This document shows positions 53,412-60,981 of a DNA stretch of 64,000 bases, one piece after another. Location: the NCBI RefSeq assembly GCF_007003975.1, contig NZ_VFTC01000002.1, forward strand, positions 124,001 through 188,000, read 5' to 3'. How positions within the stretch are numbered: the first letter of the stretch is position 1; each line of letters begins with the position of its first letter. The notes under the pieces are model-generated. The model was not told the DNA's origin and did no database searches. It saw only the letters and a program-made list of their open reading frames with translations. This stretch comes from Mesorhizobium sp. WSM4306 (GTDB taxonomy: Bacteria > Pseudomonadota > Alphaproteobacteria > Rhizobiales > Rhizobiaceae). A program made the translations under genes and the position numbers.

Positions 53412-53435
53412 AAAGCCCGGTTTGCACCGGGCTTT
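53412..53435. terminator. Terminator hairpin after the DUF2059 gene
   Basis: AAAGCCCGGT and ACCGGGCTTT pair perfectly around TTGC. On the minus strand it follows the stop of the DUF2059 gene and separates it from gor. Confidence 0.85.
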
Positions 53436-53476
53436 CTTGGTCCAGCGGCGAGGACGCCGATGGCGAAATCGAGGAC

Positions 53477-54106
53477 TTAGTTCTTCGGCGCTTCCGGTTG
53501 GTCGCCGTCAGCGGGTGCGGCGCCGTCAGCAGGTGCCGCGCCATCAGCCGGGGCGGCACCATCAGCCGGGGCAGCGCCATCGGCGGGTGCCGCGGGAGCC
53601 TTGGCCTTCGCGGCGGCTGCCAGCGTCTCGCCGACCTGCTGGGCGAGATCGCGCGCCAGGCCGTTCTGCCAGATGTCGGCTGCCTTGACCAAATCGCGCG
53701 TCACCGCCGGGCCACTGTCGAGCAGCTTCTTGCCAGCCTCGGAATTGTAGAAGGCAGCGATGTCGGTGAGGTCCTTTTCGGAGAACACCTTGGCATAGGC
53801 CAGTGCCGCTTCCTTCTCCAGGTCGGCACGGCGTGAGGCCAGCGCCAGCGCCTTCTCGCTGATGGTCTTGCCGATCAGCTCCTGCATGTCGGGGTTCTTC
53901 TGGATAAGCTGCTGCTCCAGCGAGGCAGCCGCCTGCGGCAGGATGTTGTCGAACGGGTCGGTCGCATGGATGGCAGCGACCGCAGCGCGCGCCGCTTTCA
54001 GATGCGATTCGGTGACATCCTGCGCAAACGCCGGCGCGGAAAACGCCAAGACAGCCGAAGCCGCCACGATGGCGGAGAATTGGCGAACCCGTTTATGCAA
54101 CATCAT
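53477..54106 (-). CDS. DUF2059 secreted protein with repeat tail
   Basis: This 209-aa protein has a signal peptide (to about residue 28, APAFAQ), a DUF2059 helical domain ([33 protein letters not shown]) and a low-complexity tail made of five APADGA units. Its start lies 14 bp inside the end of rpiA, so the two are co-transcribed. Function is unknown; periplasmic location is expected. Confidence 0.88.
   Translation of the reverse strand: MMLHKRVRQFSAIVAASAVLAFSAPAFAQDVTESHLKAARAAVAAIHATDPFDNILPQAAASLEQQLIQKNPDMQELIGKTISEKALALASRRADLEKEAALAYAKVFSEKDLTDIAAFYNSEAGKKLLDSGPAVTRDLVKAADIWQNGLARDLAQQVGETLAAAAKAKAPAAPADGAAPADGAAPADGAAPADGAAPADGDQPEAPKN
53504..53593. repeat. Five-copy 18-bp in-frame tandem repeat
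   Basis: Five imperfect 18-bp units (consensus about GCCATCAGCCGGTGCCGC) encode the APADGA repeats in the tail of the DUF2059 protein. Copy number may vary between strains. Confidence 0.85.
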
Positions 54107-54824
54107 GGTCGGTAGAACTCCCTGGTTTTCGGGCGGCATGGACGGTTTGGATGCCGTCGCCACCGGCGATGATGGCCGCTGACGCCAGCCCGATGAAAAG
54201 ACCATGCTCGACCACACCGGGGATGGCATGGAGAGCATTCGAAAGCGCTCTTGTATCCGGAATGCGGCCAAAAGATGCATCGAGGATAAAATGGCCGCCG
54301 TCTGTAACAAAAGGCTGGCCCCCCGTCATCCTCAATGTAACTGGGCCGGAAAGGCCGAGACTTTTGGCCGCTGCCGAAACCGCGATTTCGGTGGCGCGCA
54401 GGCCGAATTGATTGACTTCGATCGGCAGCGGAAAGCGGCCGAGCGTCTCGACCATTTTCGACTTGTCGGCAATGACGATCATGCGCCCGGAGGCCGCCGC
54501 AACGATCTTCTCCCGCAGCAGGGCGCCGCCGCCGCCCTTGATCAGCGTCAGTGCCGGATCGACCTCGTCGGCGCCGTCCACGGTGAGATCGAGCTCGGGC
54601 GTTTCCTCCAGCGTCGACAGCGGCACGCCGAGTTCGCGGCAGAGGGCCGCGGTGCGCTCCGAGGTCGGCACGCCGATGACGGTCATGCCGGTGGCGACCT
54701 TCTCGGCCAGAAGCCGCACGAACTCTTCCGCCGTGGTGCCGGTGCCGATGCCGAGCCGCATGCCGTCGCTGACATGGACAAGTGCTGCCCGCGCGGCCTC
54801 GACCTTCAACTGCCTCGCATCCAT
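54093..54824 (-). CDS. rpiA: Ribose-5-phosphate isomerase A
   Basis: This 243-aa enzyme interconverts ribose-5-P and ribulose-5-P. Motifs are [32 protein letters not shown], the catalytic [26 protein letters not shown] and [23 protein letters not shown]. It is divergent from the phosphoglycolate phosphatase gene and overlaps the DUF2059 start at its 3' end. It supplies pentose phosphates that could feed the phosphoketolase encoded 30 kb away. Confidence 0.96.
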   Translation of the reverse strand: MDARQLKVEAARAALVHVSDGMRLGIGTGTTAEEFVRLLAEKVATGMTVIGVPTSERTAALCRELGVPLSTLEETPELDLTVDGADEVDPALTLIKGGGGALLREKIVAAASGRMIVIADKSKMVETLGRFPLPIEVNQFGLRATEIAVSAAAKSLGLSGPVTLRMTGGQPFVTDGGHFILDASFGRIPDTRALSNALHAIPGVVEHGLFIGLASAAIIAGGDGIQTVHAARKPGSSTDHDVA

Positions 54825-54981
54825 GCTTGCCCCGGAGGTTTTGGCTTGATTGTGATTTTTCTGATTGCGCGCTCCTAGCACTTTTGCCCGCTGGGTCAAA
54901 GACTTTGGCTGTCCGCCTGCTTGCCTGAATGAGGCACAGACGCTATCGCCTGCCTGCAATGCATCAGCCACAGGACAGGCC

Positions 54982-55665
54982 ATGACCAGACCGATCATCG
55001 TGTTCGACCTCGACGGGACGCTGGTCGATACGGCGCCGGACCTGCTCGACAGCCTCAATCACAGCCTCGCCGCCAGCGAGCTTACAGCTGTCGACGAAGC
55101 CGGCTTCCGGCGGTTTGTCGGCCAGGGCGGGCGAGTGATGATCGAGCGCGCGCATATCGCGCAGCAGAAATCGCTTGGCGTCGAGGAGCATGATCGGCTG
55201 CTGAAGCTGTTTCTCGACCACTACACGCTCAACATTCCCGGCAAGTCGCGCCCCTACCCCGGCGTGGTCGAAGCGATCGCCCGCTTCGAGAAGGCCGGCT
55301 ATTTGCTTGCCATCTGTACCAACAAATATGAGACGAATTCGGTGGCGCTGATCGAGGCGCTCGGCCTGACAGAGCATTTCGCCGCGATCGCCGGCCAGGA
55401 CACGTTCGCCTTCCGCAAGCCCGATCCGCGCCATCTGACCGAGACCATCAGGCTCGCCGGCGGCGATCCGCACCATGCGCTGATGGTCGGCGATTCGCAG
55501 ACCGACATCGACACCGCCAAGGCCGCCGGCATTCCGGTGGTCGCCGTCGATTTCGGCTACACCGACCGCCATGTGCGCGAATTCGAGCCGTCGGCCGTTA
55601 TTTCGCATTTCGACGCCCTGACGCTCGACCTGGCGGAACGGCTGATTGCAGCAGCAAGCGGCTGA
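54982..55665 (+). CDS. gph: Phosphoglycolate phosphatase (HAD family)
   Basis: This 227-aa HAD hydrolase has motif [19 protein letters not shown], motif [12 protein letters not shown], motif III lysine in FRKPDPRHL and motif [19 protein letters not shown]. The cap domain and [14 protein letters not shown] context fit Gph, which removes 2-phosphoglycolate. AGGA precedes the ATG. It is followed by tRNA-Val. Confidence 0.9.
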   Translation: MTRPIIVFDLDGTLVDTAPDLLDSLNHSLAASELTAVDEAGFRRFVGQGGRVMIERAHIAQQKSLGVEEHDRLLKLFLDHYTLNIPGKSRPYPGVVEAIARFEKAGYLLAICTNKYETNSVALIEALGLTEHFAAIAGQDTFAFRKPDPRHLTETIRLAGGDPHHALMVGDSQTDIDTAKAAGIPVVAVDFGYTDRHVREFEPSAVISHFDALTLDLAERLIAAASG

Positions 55666-55734
55666 GCGGAGGGTGAGCGTGGCGGTCCACGCGGGCAGCA
55701 TTCGAATCCGCGCTGGAATGCCCGCGACATCGCC

Positions 55735-55763
55735 TTGACTTCACAACCCCGCCTCCCTTATAT
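55735..55763 (+). promoter_or_regulatory. Promoter of tRNA-Val
   Basis: TTGACT, a 17-bp spacer and TTATAT form a near-consensus sigma-70 promoter, ending 30 bp before the tRNA gene. Confidence 0.7.
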
Positions 55764-55793
55764 CGCGGCTCGCTTGGCCTTCGGGCAACGAGC

Positions 55794-55868
55794 GGGCGAT
55801 TAGCTCAGCGGGAGAGCACACCCTTCACACGGGTGGGGTCGCAGGTTCAATCCCTGCATCGCCCACCA
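55794..55868 (+). tRNA. tRNA-Val (anticodon CAC)
   Basis: A 75-nt cloverleaf: acceptor GGGCGAT pairs with ATCGCCC, D-arm AGCTCAGCGGGAGAGCA, anticodon arm CACCC-TTCACAC-GGGTG with anticodon CAC (valine, GUG codons), T-arm GCAGGTTCAATCCCTGC, and an encoded ACCA end. It is intact. Confidence 0.96.
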
Positions 55869-56005
55869 TTTCCCTGCATCAGCACCTTTTGCACTTCGAG
55901 ATCGCGCATGCGCCGCTCACAAGCGGCGAAAACTGCCTCGCTGCCGTCATCGGCGATGCGGCTGAGCGCCTGCTACAGCGCGATGTAATACAGCCGCACT
56001 GGCAC

Positions 56006-56030
56006 GGGGAGATGCGCAGCGCTTCTCCCC
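56006..56030. terminator. Hairpin after the amidase gene
   Basis: GGGGAGA and TCTCCCC pair around an 11-bp loop, just past the amidase stop (minus strand). No T-tract, so only a possible terminator. Confidence 0.4.
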
Positions 56031-56041
56031 GCAGCATCCCC

Positions 56042-56785
56042 TCACCGTCGTGGAGCGGCGGCCTTCTTCGCGCCCTTGGTGGCAGTGGACGCTTTCTTCG
56101 CGGCGACGCTTGCTGCCTTGGGCAATGCCGTGGCTTTGCCGCCGCCGGCCTGGAAGCCGTCCTCGAAACTTCCCTTTGCAGCGACCGCTTCGATCGAACC
56201 GGCAGCGAGATAATCAGAGATGCCATCGGCCAGCGCCTTGGCGATCTTGTCGCGATAGGCATTGGTCTTCAATTTGGCCTCTTCGGCCGCGACATCCATA
56301 AAGCTGATTTCGACAAGGCAGCAGGCCGTCTTGGGGTGATGCGAACTAGGCTTGAGCACGCCGAGCGGCTGCCGTTTCACCCCACCGGGGTGACCTTTGT
56401 TGCGGTCGGTATGACCGGTCGCCGCAACCATCCGCTTCTGCACCGCGCGGCACAGGTCCGCCGACAGCGAACTGTGCAACGTGTCGCACAGGGTTTCCGT
56501 TCCCTGCGTGGTCTTGTTGAAGCCGTTGAGATGGATGGAGACAAAGACCGGCGCGGCGATCGCCTTGGCAACCGCCGCACGGTCGGCAAGTCCGACATTG
56601 TTGTCGGCCTTGCGCGTGAGCTTGACCGTATGGCCCTTAGCCGTCAGCAGCTTTTCCGCGCGCAGGCCGATATCGAGCGTGACGGTCTTCTCGAGCATTC
56701 CGCCCTGACCGACTGCATTGTTCGGGCTTGAGCCGCCAAGCTTGGCGGTTCCACCATGTCCTGGATCAAGTACGATCTTTGCCAT
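56042..56785 (-). CDS. N-acetylmuramoyl-L-alanine amidase (Amidase_3)
   Basis: This 247-aa protein starts KIVLDPGHGGTAKLGGSSPN with the zinc His, then LEKTVTLDIGLRAEKLL, VFVSIHLNGF (second His) and CCLVEISFMD (catalytic Glu), the Amidase_3 fold that cuts the peptide from peptidoglycan glycans. There is no signal peptide. A 50-residue Ala/Lys-rich tail (KKASTATKGAKKAAAPRR) follows, perhaps a cell-wall or nucleic-acid binding tail. GGGGAAG precedes the start. It is divergent from the protease-nuclease cluster. Confidence 0.88.
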   Translation of the reverse strand: MAKIVLDPGHGGTAKLGGSSPNNAVGQGGMLEKTVTLDIGLRAEKLLTAKGHTVKLTRKADNNVGLADRAAVAKAIAAPVFVSIHLNGFNKTTQGTETLCDTLHSSLSADLCRAVQKRMVAATGHTDRNKGHPGGVKRQPLGVLKPSSHHPKTACCLVEISFMDVAAEEAKLKTNAYRDKIAKALADGISDYLAAGSIEAVAAKGSFEDGFQAGGGKATALPKAASVAAKKASTATKGAKKAAAPRR

Positions 56786-57199
56786 TTTCTTCCCCCCTGT
56801 GCCTGAACGGCCCCCCGTCGGCGAAATAACTGCGCTACAACAAAATATCCAAAACACCACCAAAGTCGGTTGGCGGCGCCGGTATCGTCCGGCTCAATCA
56901 AAAAATACCTATGATGGAAGTATATCGTCGAATCACGTACTTGTCAAAGTTGGGAATTCTCGTATGATATGATGTAGTTAAGCGCAGTTTGATTATGATC
57001 TATTTTAGGACTGGAGCTATATAGAATAAAAGTGAGAGCTTAAGAAAAACGCCAGCGACCAGAAGTCGGCGGCAATACAGTTTTAGAATATCTCAAGAAT
57101 GGCGACGTCTGTATCCGACGGGTAAATTCTGATTTCCGTCTGGTGCTTTCTGTTCTGGTACGGGCCATTCGACGAGCCTAGCTTGGGGCGGGAGTTTCT
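56786..57199. other. AT-rich divergent spacer before the protease-nuclease cluster
   Basis: This 414-bp region between the amidase and first protease genes is visibly richer in A and T than its surroundings, especially about 56890-57100, and holds no supported ORF. It probably contains both promoters. Low GC next to a tRNA-linked locus hints at acquired DNA. No direct repeat of the tRNA end was seen. Confidence 0.6.
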
Positions 57200-58450
57200 A
57201 TGGCCAGATATGATCAGGACGCTGTCGAGAGATTGCGGTCAACGTTCGCGCGCCGACTTGTGAAAGCGCGGCCGGGGGTCGGCTTGGAGTCGATGGAAAG
57301 TGCAGGCGCTTCGGCGGAGGGCGGCGGCGATGCCGTGCTGTCCCCCGAAGCCTTGCTTGCGCGTTGGGAAGTGTCGAGGGACTTCCTGCGTGAGTTTATC
57401 GCGCGCGAGCTTGGGGACGACGCGAAACTGGTCGAGGGGGCCGAACGGGCTCTGCGCAATGGCCGGGAGGGTCTCGAACTGATAGGGGGCAAAACGTCGA
57501 CCACCACCGCCAGTCCCAGGCAAGTCGCCGCCGGCCTGGAAGTGGTTGTGCGCACCGACGGTTCGCGGCCCGCATTCATCATTCGCGATGATGACATCGT
57601 CAAGGATTCGAGCCCGTCCGGATCGTGGACCGACTTGCTCACCGACGTCACGCGGTTGTCCGACATCAGGAAAGTGTTGGGCAGTGTCGGCCGCATCGAC
57701 ATGGTTCATCCCGGCGCGCCATTCGCGGGAACGGGCTGGCTGATCGGAAAGGACCTGCTGGTCACCAACCGTCATGTTGCGCAGCTGTTCGTCGATTTCG
57801 AGTCGGGCGGGGCCATTATGCCGGGCCGCGAGCCTCATGTTGATTTCGGCCATGAACTCAATGGCGCAAAATCACGCAACCGACGACCAATCATCGAACT
57901 GGTCTTTTGCGGCGCAACGCCAATCCCCAATACTGGTCTTAATCACACCCTGCTCGATCTTGCGGTCTTCCGGCTGGGCGGCAGCGCAGCAGCAGAGCAG
58001 ATGCCGCTGAAAGTCGGTCTCGGTGAGCAACTGGCCAATCCGCAAACCGAGATCATCATCATCGGCTATCCGGCCAAGCCGGGCAGCGACGACATCCTCG
58101 GAACCGTAACGGAGACCGACCGTGTTCTGAAGCTGCTGTTCAACAAATTGTGGGGCTACAAGCGCCTTGCGCCCGGCGAGGTCATGAACAGTTCGGAGGG
58201 CATTAGGACGGTAAGCCACGATGCATCGACGCTGGGTGGAAATTCCGGCTCGGTCGTGATGGGGATCGACACGCTGCCGCTCGTCACCGGCCTGCACTAT
58301 GGCGGCTTCTGGGGTGGAGAACGGGCAAACTGGGGCCACGTGGTCGAAAATGTGCTGACGGAAAAAGGTCTTGGCGGTCTTCAATATGAAACACTGCACG
58401 AACTGAGCAAGGCGGAAGGTGTGGAACTGGTGGCGGCGGAAGATTTGTAA
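57200..58450 (+). CDS. Trypsin-like serine protease (conflict-system protein 1)
   Basis: This 416-aa protein has a helical N-terminal region (about 1-95), a linker strand segment (AAGLEVVVRTDGSRPAFIIRDDD) and a trypsin-like domain from about 160 with His192 (GTGWLIGKDLLVTNRHVA), Asp253 (LLDLAVFRL) and Ser349 (LGGNSGSVV). No signal peptide or membrane helix, so it acts in the cytoplasm. It starts behind GGGGCGGGAG. As first gene of the four-gene cluster it may be the activating protease. The catalytic triad is intact. Confidence 0.88.
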   Translation: MARYDQDAVERLRSTFARRLVKARPGVGLESMESAGASAEGGGDAVLSPEALLARWEVSRDFLREFIARELGDDAKLVEGAERALRNGREGLELIGGKTSTTTASPRQVAAGLEVVVRTDGSRPAFIIRDDDIVKDSSPSGSWTDLLTDVTRLSDIRKVLGSVGRIDMVHPGAPFAGTGWLIGKDLLVTNRHVAQLFVDFESGGAIMPGREPHVDFGHELNGAKSRNRRPIIELVFCGATPIPNTGLNHTLLDLAVFRLGGSAAAEQMPLKVGLGEQLANPQTEIIIIGYPAKPGSDDILGTVTETDRVLKLLFNKLWGYKRLAPGEVMNSSEGIRTVSHDASTLGGNSGSVVMGIDTLPLVTGLHYGGFWGGERANWGHVVENVLTEKGLGGLQYETLHELSKAEGVELVAAEDL

Positions 58451-58502
58451 GCTGCGGCATGCCGCAGAAGACACGAGCGCAACGACCGCTCGGCGGGCAA
58501 CG

Positions 58503-59636
58503 ATGGACAAGGTGCGGATGAGCGGACTTAGCGGCCCAGGGCTTGAGAAACTCACGACGGAAGTTGCCGGCGCCGTGAACGACTTCGAGCTCGAGGTCAT
58601 CGTCCATGTCGTTACGGGAGACCAACTCTACGAGGAATATGTCGGCAAGGGGTTGCCGCTTAAGAAGACAATCAGGGAATTGCTCATCCAATTGGACAAG
58701 GATGGCTCTCTCGCCCGGTTCCTTGCCGACATCCTTCAGCGCAAGCCCGACAGGAAGGATCTTGTTGCGATCTTCGCCGGCCTGGTTCCGGCGGCGGTAA
58801 AACTCGATCCCGGCGCCGGGCCGGCACTAAGCTTGCAGCGTGCCGGAGTCGACGATGAAAGCGCGACCGCGATCGCGGCTGCTCCGGGCCTGCAACGCAA
58901 TGTTCGACCGCATCTCAACATGATCGAAGTGCGCGAATGGCTGGACGGATTGACGAACGCCGAAAGGCGTGTGTGCCGCATCGAGATCGGCAAGAACGGG
59001 GCAGGCACGGGTTTCCTTGTCGGGCCATCGACCGTGATGACCAACTGGCATGTCGTCCGCAAGGTTCTCGATCCGAAAAGCTGGCAGAAGATCTCGTGCC
59101 GGTTCGACTTCCTCGTGCTGCCGGACGGATCGGTGCAGGAAGGCGTCAGGATTGTGCTCGGCGACAAGGGCGTTATGGCGTTCAGCCCCGCCAGCGATGC
59201 CGAGCTTACGCCTTCGCCCGATGAGCCGCCACCGACGGGAGACCAGCTCGACTACGCGCTGTTGCATCTTGCCAAGCCGCTGGGAAGCCAGCGTGGCTGG
59301 GTGGAACTGCCGGGAGATGAGATCGAAATGCCAGCGGGTAGCCCGCTGATCATCGCGCAGCATCCGCTTGCCGCGCCGATGAAGCTGGCCCTGGACACCG
59401 ATTCCGTCATAGGCCGGGTCGGCAGGGGGCTGCGTTTGCGCTACCATACCAACACGGAATCCGGCTCTTCCGGTTCGCCCTGTTTCAACATGGATTGGCA
59501 GCTGGTGGCACTGCATCATTTGGGTGATCCGGTCGAAGGGCCGCCGGTTTTCAACCAGGGTGTGCCTGCCGAACTGATCCGCGCGGATATCGTCGAGAAG
59601 AAGAAGCTTGGCGCGTGTCTGGGTGCGGATCCGTGA
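58503..59636 (+). CDS. EAD1-like domain fused to trypsin-like protease (protein 2)
   Basis: This 377-aa protein has an N-terminal helical domain (about 5-95, LSGPGLEKLTTEVAGAVNDFELEVIV then YEEYVGKGLPLKKTIRELL and a P-x-x-x-D-L end) that resembles effector-associated domain EAD1, an adaptor of bacterial conflict systems. A trypsin-like domain follows with His183 (VMTNWHVV), Asp250 (LDYALLHL) and Ser323 (ESGSSGSP). It lies 52 bp after protein 1. The start may be 58503 or the ATG at 58518. The EAD call is by eye. Confidence 0.85.
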   Translation: MDKVRMSGLSGPGLEKLTTEVAGAVNDFELEVIVHVVTGDQLYEEYVGKGLPLKKTIRELLIQLDKDGSLARFLADILQRKPDRKDLVAIFAGLVPAAVKLDPGAGPALSLQRAGVDDESATAIAAAPGLQRNVRPHLNMIEVREWLDGLTNAERRVCRIEIGKNGAGTGFLVGPSTVMTNWHVVRKVLDPKSWQKISCRFDFLVLPDGSVQEGVRIVLGDKGVMAFSPASDAELTPSPDEPPPTGDQLDYALLHLAKPLGSQRGWVELPGDEIEMPAGSPLIIAQHPLAAPMKLALDTDSVIGRVGRGLRLRYHTNTESGSSGSPCFNMDWQLVALHHLGDPVEGPPVFNQGVPAELIRADIVEKKKLGACLGADP

Positions 59637-59646
59637 AGGTGTAGTC

Positions 59647-60981
59647 TTGGCAGCGCTCACACCGACCCAATTGGAGCTTTTGGCCAAAGCGATCGGCGAT
59701 CGCTTCGATTTCGAAACGCTGGGCTACATCCTGTTCAAATGCGTGGGCGACAACAAGATCGCCGAGGTGGCATCGCGAACTGATCCAACCCGAACCATCG
59801 CGATGGCCTGCCTCAAGCAGGCGGATATCGATGGGGTGATGACATCGTTTCTTGCTTTTGCCGTCGACGCGCGCAAGAGCGACCAGCCGTTTCGCGATCT
59901 GGTCCAAAAGACGGTGCCTGCCGTCGCCGACGCGCGCCCCACCACCAGGGAGGCCGTGAGCACGATCGTGAAGGCGCTGTTCGAGGCCCATGCCTTGCTG
60001 GGAACTCAAGAGATACTCCAGGCAATAACGGCCTCGCGCGAGTCTCTCGGAGCGGTAGACGGCGACGTCATCGTGCTTCAGGTCCACAAGGGACTGCACG
60101 ACGATCTTCATCAGCTCCAGCTGCGGCGATACGAGAGCCTGCAGGAGGCGGCGGATTTCGTGGCAGCGGGCGACAAAACGAAGGTTGGAATGCTGCGGGA
60201 TTTTCAGGATCGGTTGCAGGTCACTCAGCCCAGCATGGTGACCTCGATCCAGCAATTATCCGTCGATACAAACAAGCGCGTACAGGAACAGTGGATCGGC
60301 AAGCTAGGCAAGGCTGCCGACATGCTGCAGACCGCATTGGACGCGCTGGACGAACCAAAGGTCAAGATATCGCTCGGAATCGTGCAGCGCATCCTCGAGA
60401 GCGAGCCGACGCAGATCAACAATGTGATCTTTGCGACCGCCCGCGCACTGCCCCTGCCCTCGCTGGTCGACACGCTCAGCACGGTCAGCGCGGCGGCCGG
60501 CCCGACGGCTCCGAATCTGGCCAAGAGTGCCGATCAGGTTCGCGCCGTCCATACCATGTTGACCGCCAGGGTTGCCGAGCATCAGCTCTGGCAGGAAGCG
60601 GACGACAATTTGTGGACACTCGGCCGTGTTTTCACCTTGCCACCGATCAATGTGCTGAAGGATTTCGCCAAGCTGTGGCCGCCCGTGCGATCACAGTATG
60701 ATGTGCTTTCGGGTGCGGAAAGCGAGCAAATCTGGGCCGGGCGTGTGCGCGGCTACGCCGATGGCATAGGCGATCAGCTCAGCGCATTGGACGGCAAACT
60801 CACCAAGGCAGGTGTGCTGACGAGCGACGATATTGCTCCGCTACAGGAGATCTTCGACAACTTTCGCGCCCAGGTGCGGCTGCGCTTCTTCCATGCCGAC
60901 AAGGATCTCAGGTCGGAATGCACAACGCTGGTCGAGATCGGCACGCCGATCAAGGCTATCCTCGCAGGTCTGGTGAAGTGA
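59647..60981 (+). CDS. EAD-like N-terminal helical scaffold protein (protein 3)
   Basis: This 444-aa all-helical protein has no enzyme motifs. Its first 90 residues (LTPTQLELLAKAIGDRFDFETLGYIL and TIAMACLKQADIDGVMTSFL) resemble effector-associated adaptor domains; the rest is a long helical repeat-like region without coiled-coil heptads. It could recruit protein 2 or 4 by homotypic contact. The start is TTG at 59647 behind AAGGTG, 10 bp after the stop of protein 2. Its stop overlaps the start of protein 4 (TGATG). Confidence 0.75.
   Translation: MAALTPTQLELLAKAIGDRFDFETLGYILFKCVGDNKIAEVASRTDPTRTIAMACLKQADIDGVMTSFLAFAVDARKSDQPFRDLVQKTVPAVADARPTTREAVSTIVKALFEAHALLGTQEILQAITASRESLGAVDGDVIVLQVHKGLHDDLHQLQLRRYESLQEAADFVAAGDKTKVGMLRDFQDRLQVTQPSMVTSIQQLSVDTNKRVQEQWIGKLGKAADMLQTALDALDEPKVKISLGIVQRILESEPTQINNVIFATARALPLPSLVDTLSTVSAAAGPTAPNLAKSADQVRAVHTMLTARVAEHQLWQEADDNLWTLGRVFTLPPINVLKDFAKLWPPVRSQYDVLSGAESEQIWAGRVRGYADGIGDQLSALDGKLTKAGVLTSDDIAPLQEIFDNFRAQVRLRFFHADKDLRSECTTLVEIGTPIKAILAGLVK

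Noticed and set aside
55869..56041. Attachment site next to tRNA-Val
   Set aside because: No second copy of the tRNA 3' end and no integrase in the window.
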